The notes under the pieces: generated by a model
The model's database searches: none
What the model was told of the DNA's origin: nothing
What the model saw: only the letters and a program-made list of their open reading frames with translations
In this document: positions 63,907-64,000 of the stretch, one piece after another
Numbering within the stretch: position 1 is the first letter of the stretch
How the letters are laid out: each line of letters begins with the position of its first letter
DNA from: Metapseudomonas otitidis
Lineage (GTDB): Bacteria; Pseudomonadota; Gammaproteobacteria; Pseudomonadales; Pseudomonadaceae
DNA length: 64,000 nucleotides
Assembly (NCBI RefSeq): GCF_900111835.1
Contig: NZ_FOJP01000007.1
Span: 1-64,000, forward strand
Reading direction: 5' to 3'
Position numbers and translations under genes: made by a program

Positions 63907-64000
63907 CCGCCCGTCCGGATTTCGCTGCACGTTCGCTGCCGGTTCGCAGCGAAAGCTGGCTGAAAGCTTCGCCCCTTAGCATCGCCCCACCGCCGGCACA

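Overview
This is a contiguous 64 kb piece of a high-GC Pseudomonas chromosome. The 5' end of a Pseudomonas-type 16S rRNA gene sits at the left edge. Gene content and order resemble, from memory, the P. aeruginosa blocks gcdG-gcdH-gcdR, pntAA-pntAB-pntB and PA5425-PA5446 (purEK, adh, aspA, pyc, zwf, uvrD), although the blocks are rearranged. Codon use is uniformly GC-rich. I see no prophage, integrase, transposase, CRISPR array or tRNA gene.

Layout. 1-582: 5' end of a 16S gene (minus strand) with its leader and three tandem stringent-type promoters. 583-4151: glutarate/glutaryl-CoA module (gcdG, gcdH, LysR gcdR). 4361-10172: an outer-membrane DUF1302 / DUF1329 pair followed by a large MalT-type LuxR regulator. 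10681-13568: proton-translocating transhydrogenase. 13818-20414: uvrD, a membrane PAS-GGDEF-EAL protein and a U32 peptidase-family (TrhP/YegQ-like) protein. 20722-23184: a second-type zwf divergent from a HexR/RpiR-family regulator, with a perfect HexR-like operator between them. 23207-27646: IclR regulator divergent from a polar amino-acid ABC transporter plus FAD amine oxidase. 27659-31661: FecI-FecR-TonB receptor iron cell-surface signalling set with a Fur-like box. 32012-36401: two-subunit pyruvate carboxylase with its LysR regulator. 36939-43709: CBS protein, DUF3299 protein, GlsB-like protein, purEK, zinc alcohol dehydrogenase, and a LysR regulator divergent from aspA. 44227-47582: MocR regulator divergent from a PaiB-like protein and two acetyltransferases. 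47749-50649: autotransporter. 51054-57082: lipoprotein, HTH regulator, Na+/alanine symporter, asparaginase and acetate/succinate CoA-transferase. 57395-60976: two DUF1127 proteins, two DUF2388 exported proteins, and a large exported protein with an HExxH motif and a DUF4105-like region. 61991-63906: BRO-N protein, GFA protein and AEC transporter.

Many genes fit amino- and organic-acid catabolism feeding C4 and acetyl-CoA metabolism: glutaryl-CoA dehydrogenase, aspartase, asparaginase, alanine symporter, pyruvate carboxylase and CoA-transferase. Redox balance is represented by pnt and zwf.

The least explained parts are: (i) the DUF1302/DUF1329/MalT-LuxR triad; (ii) the DUF2388-DUF2388-HExxH/DUF4105 cluster; (iii) four intergenic islands (about 36.46-36.83, 43.80-44.22, 50.66-51.02 and 61.0-61.67 kb) built from a small set of hairpin modules, some with compensatory base changes; and (iv) an unexpected number of exact DnaA-box 9-mers right of 44 kb. 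All functions are inferred from sequence reading; no database search was run.
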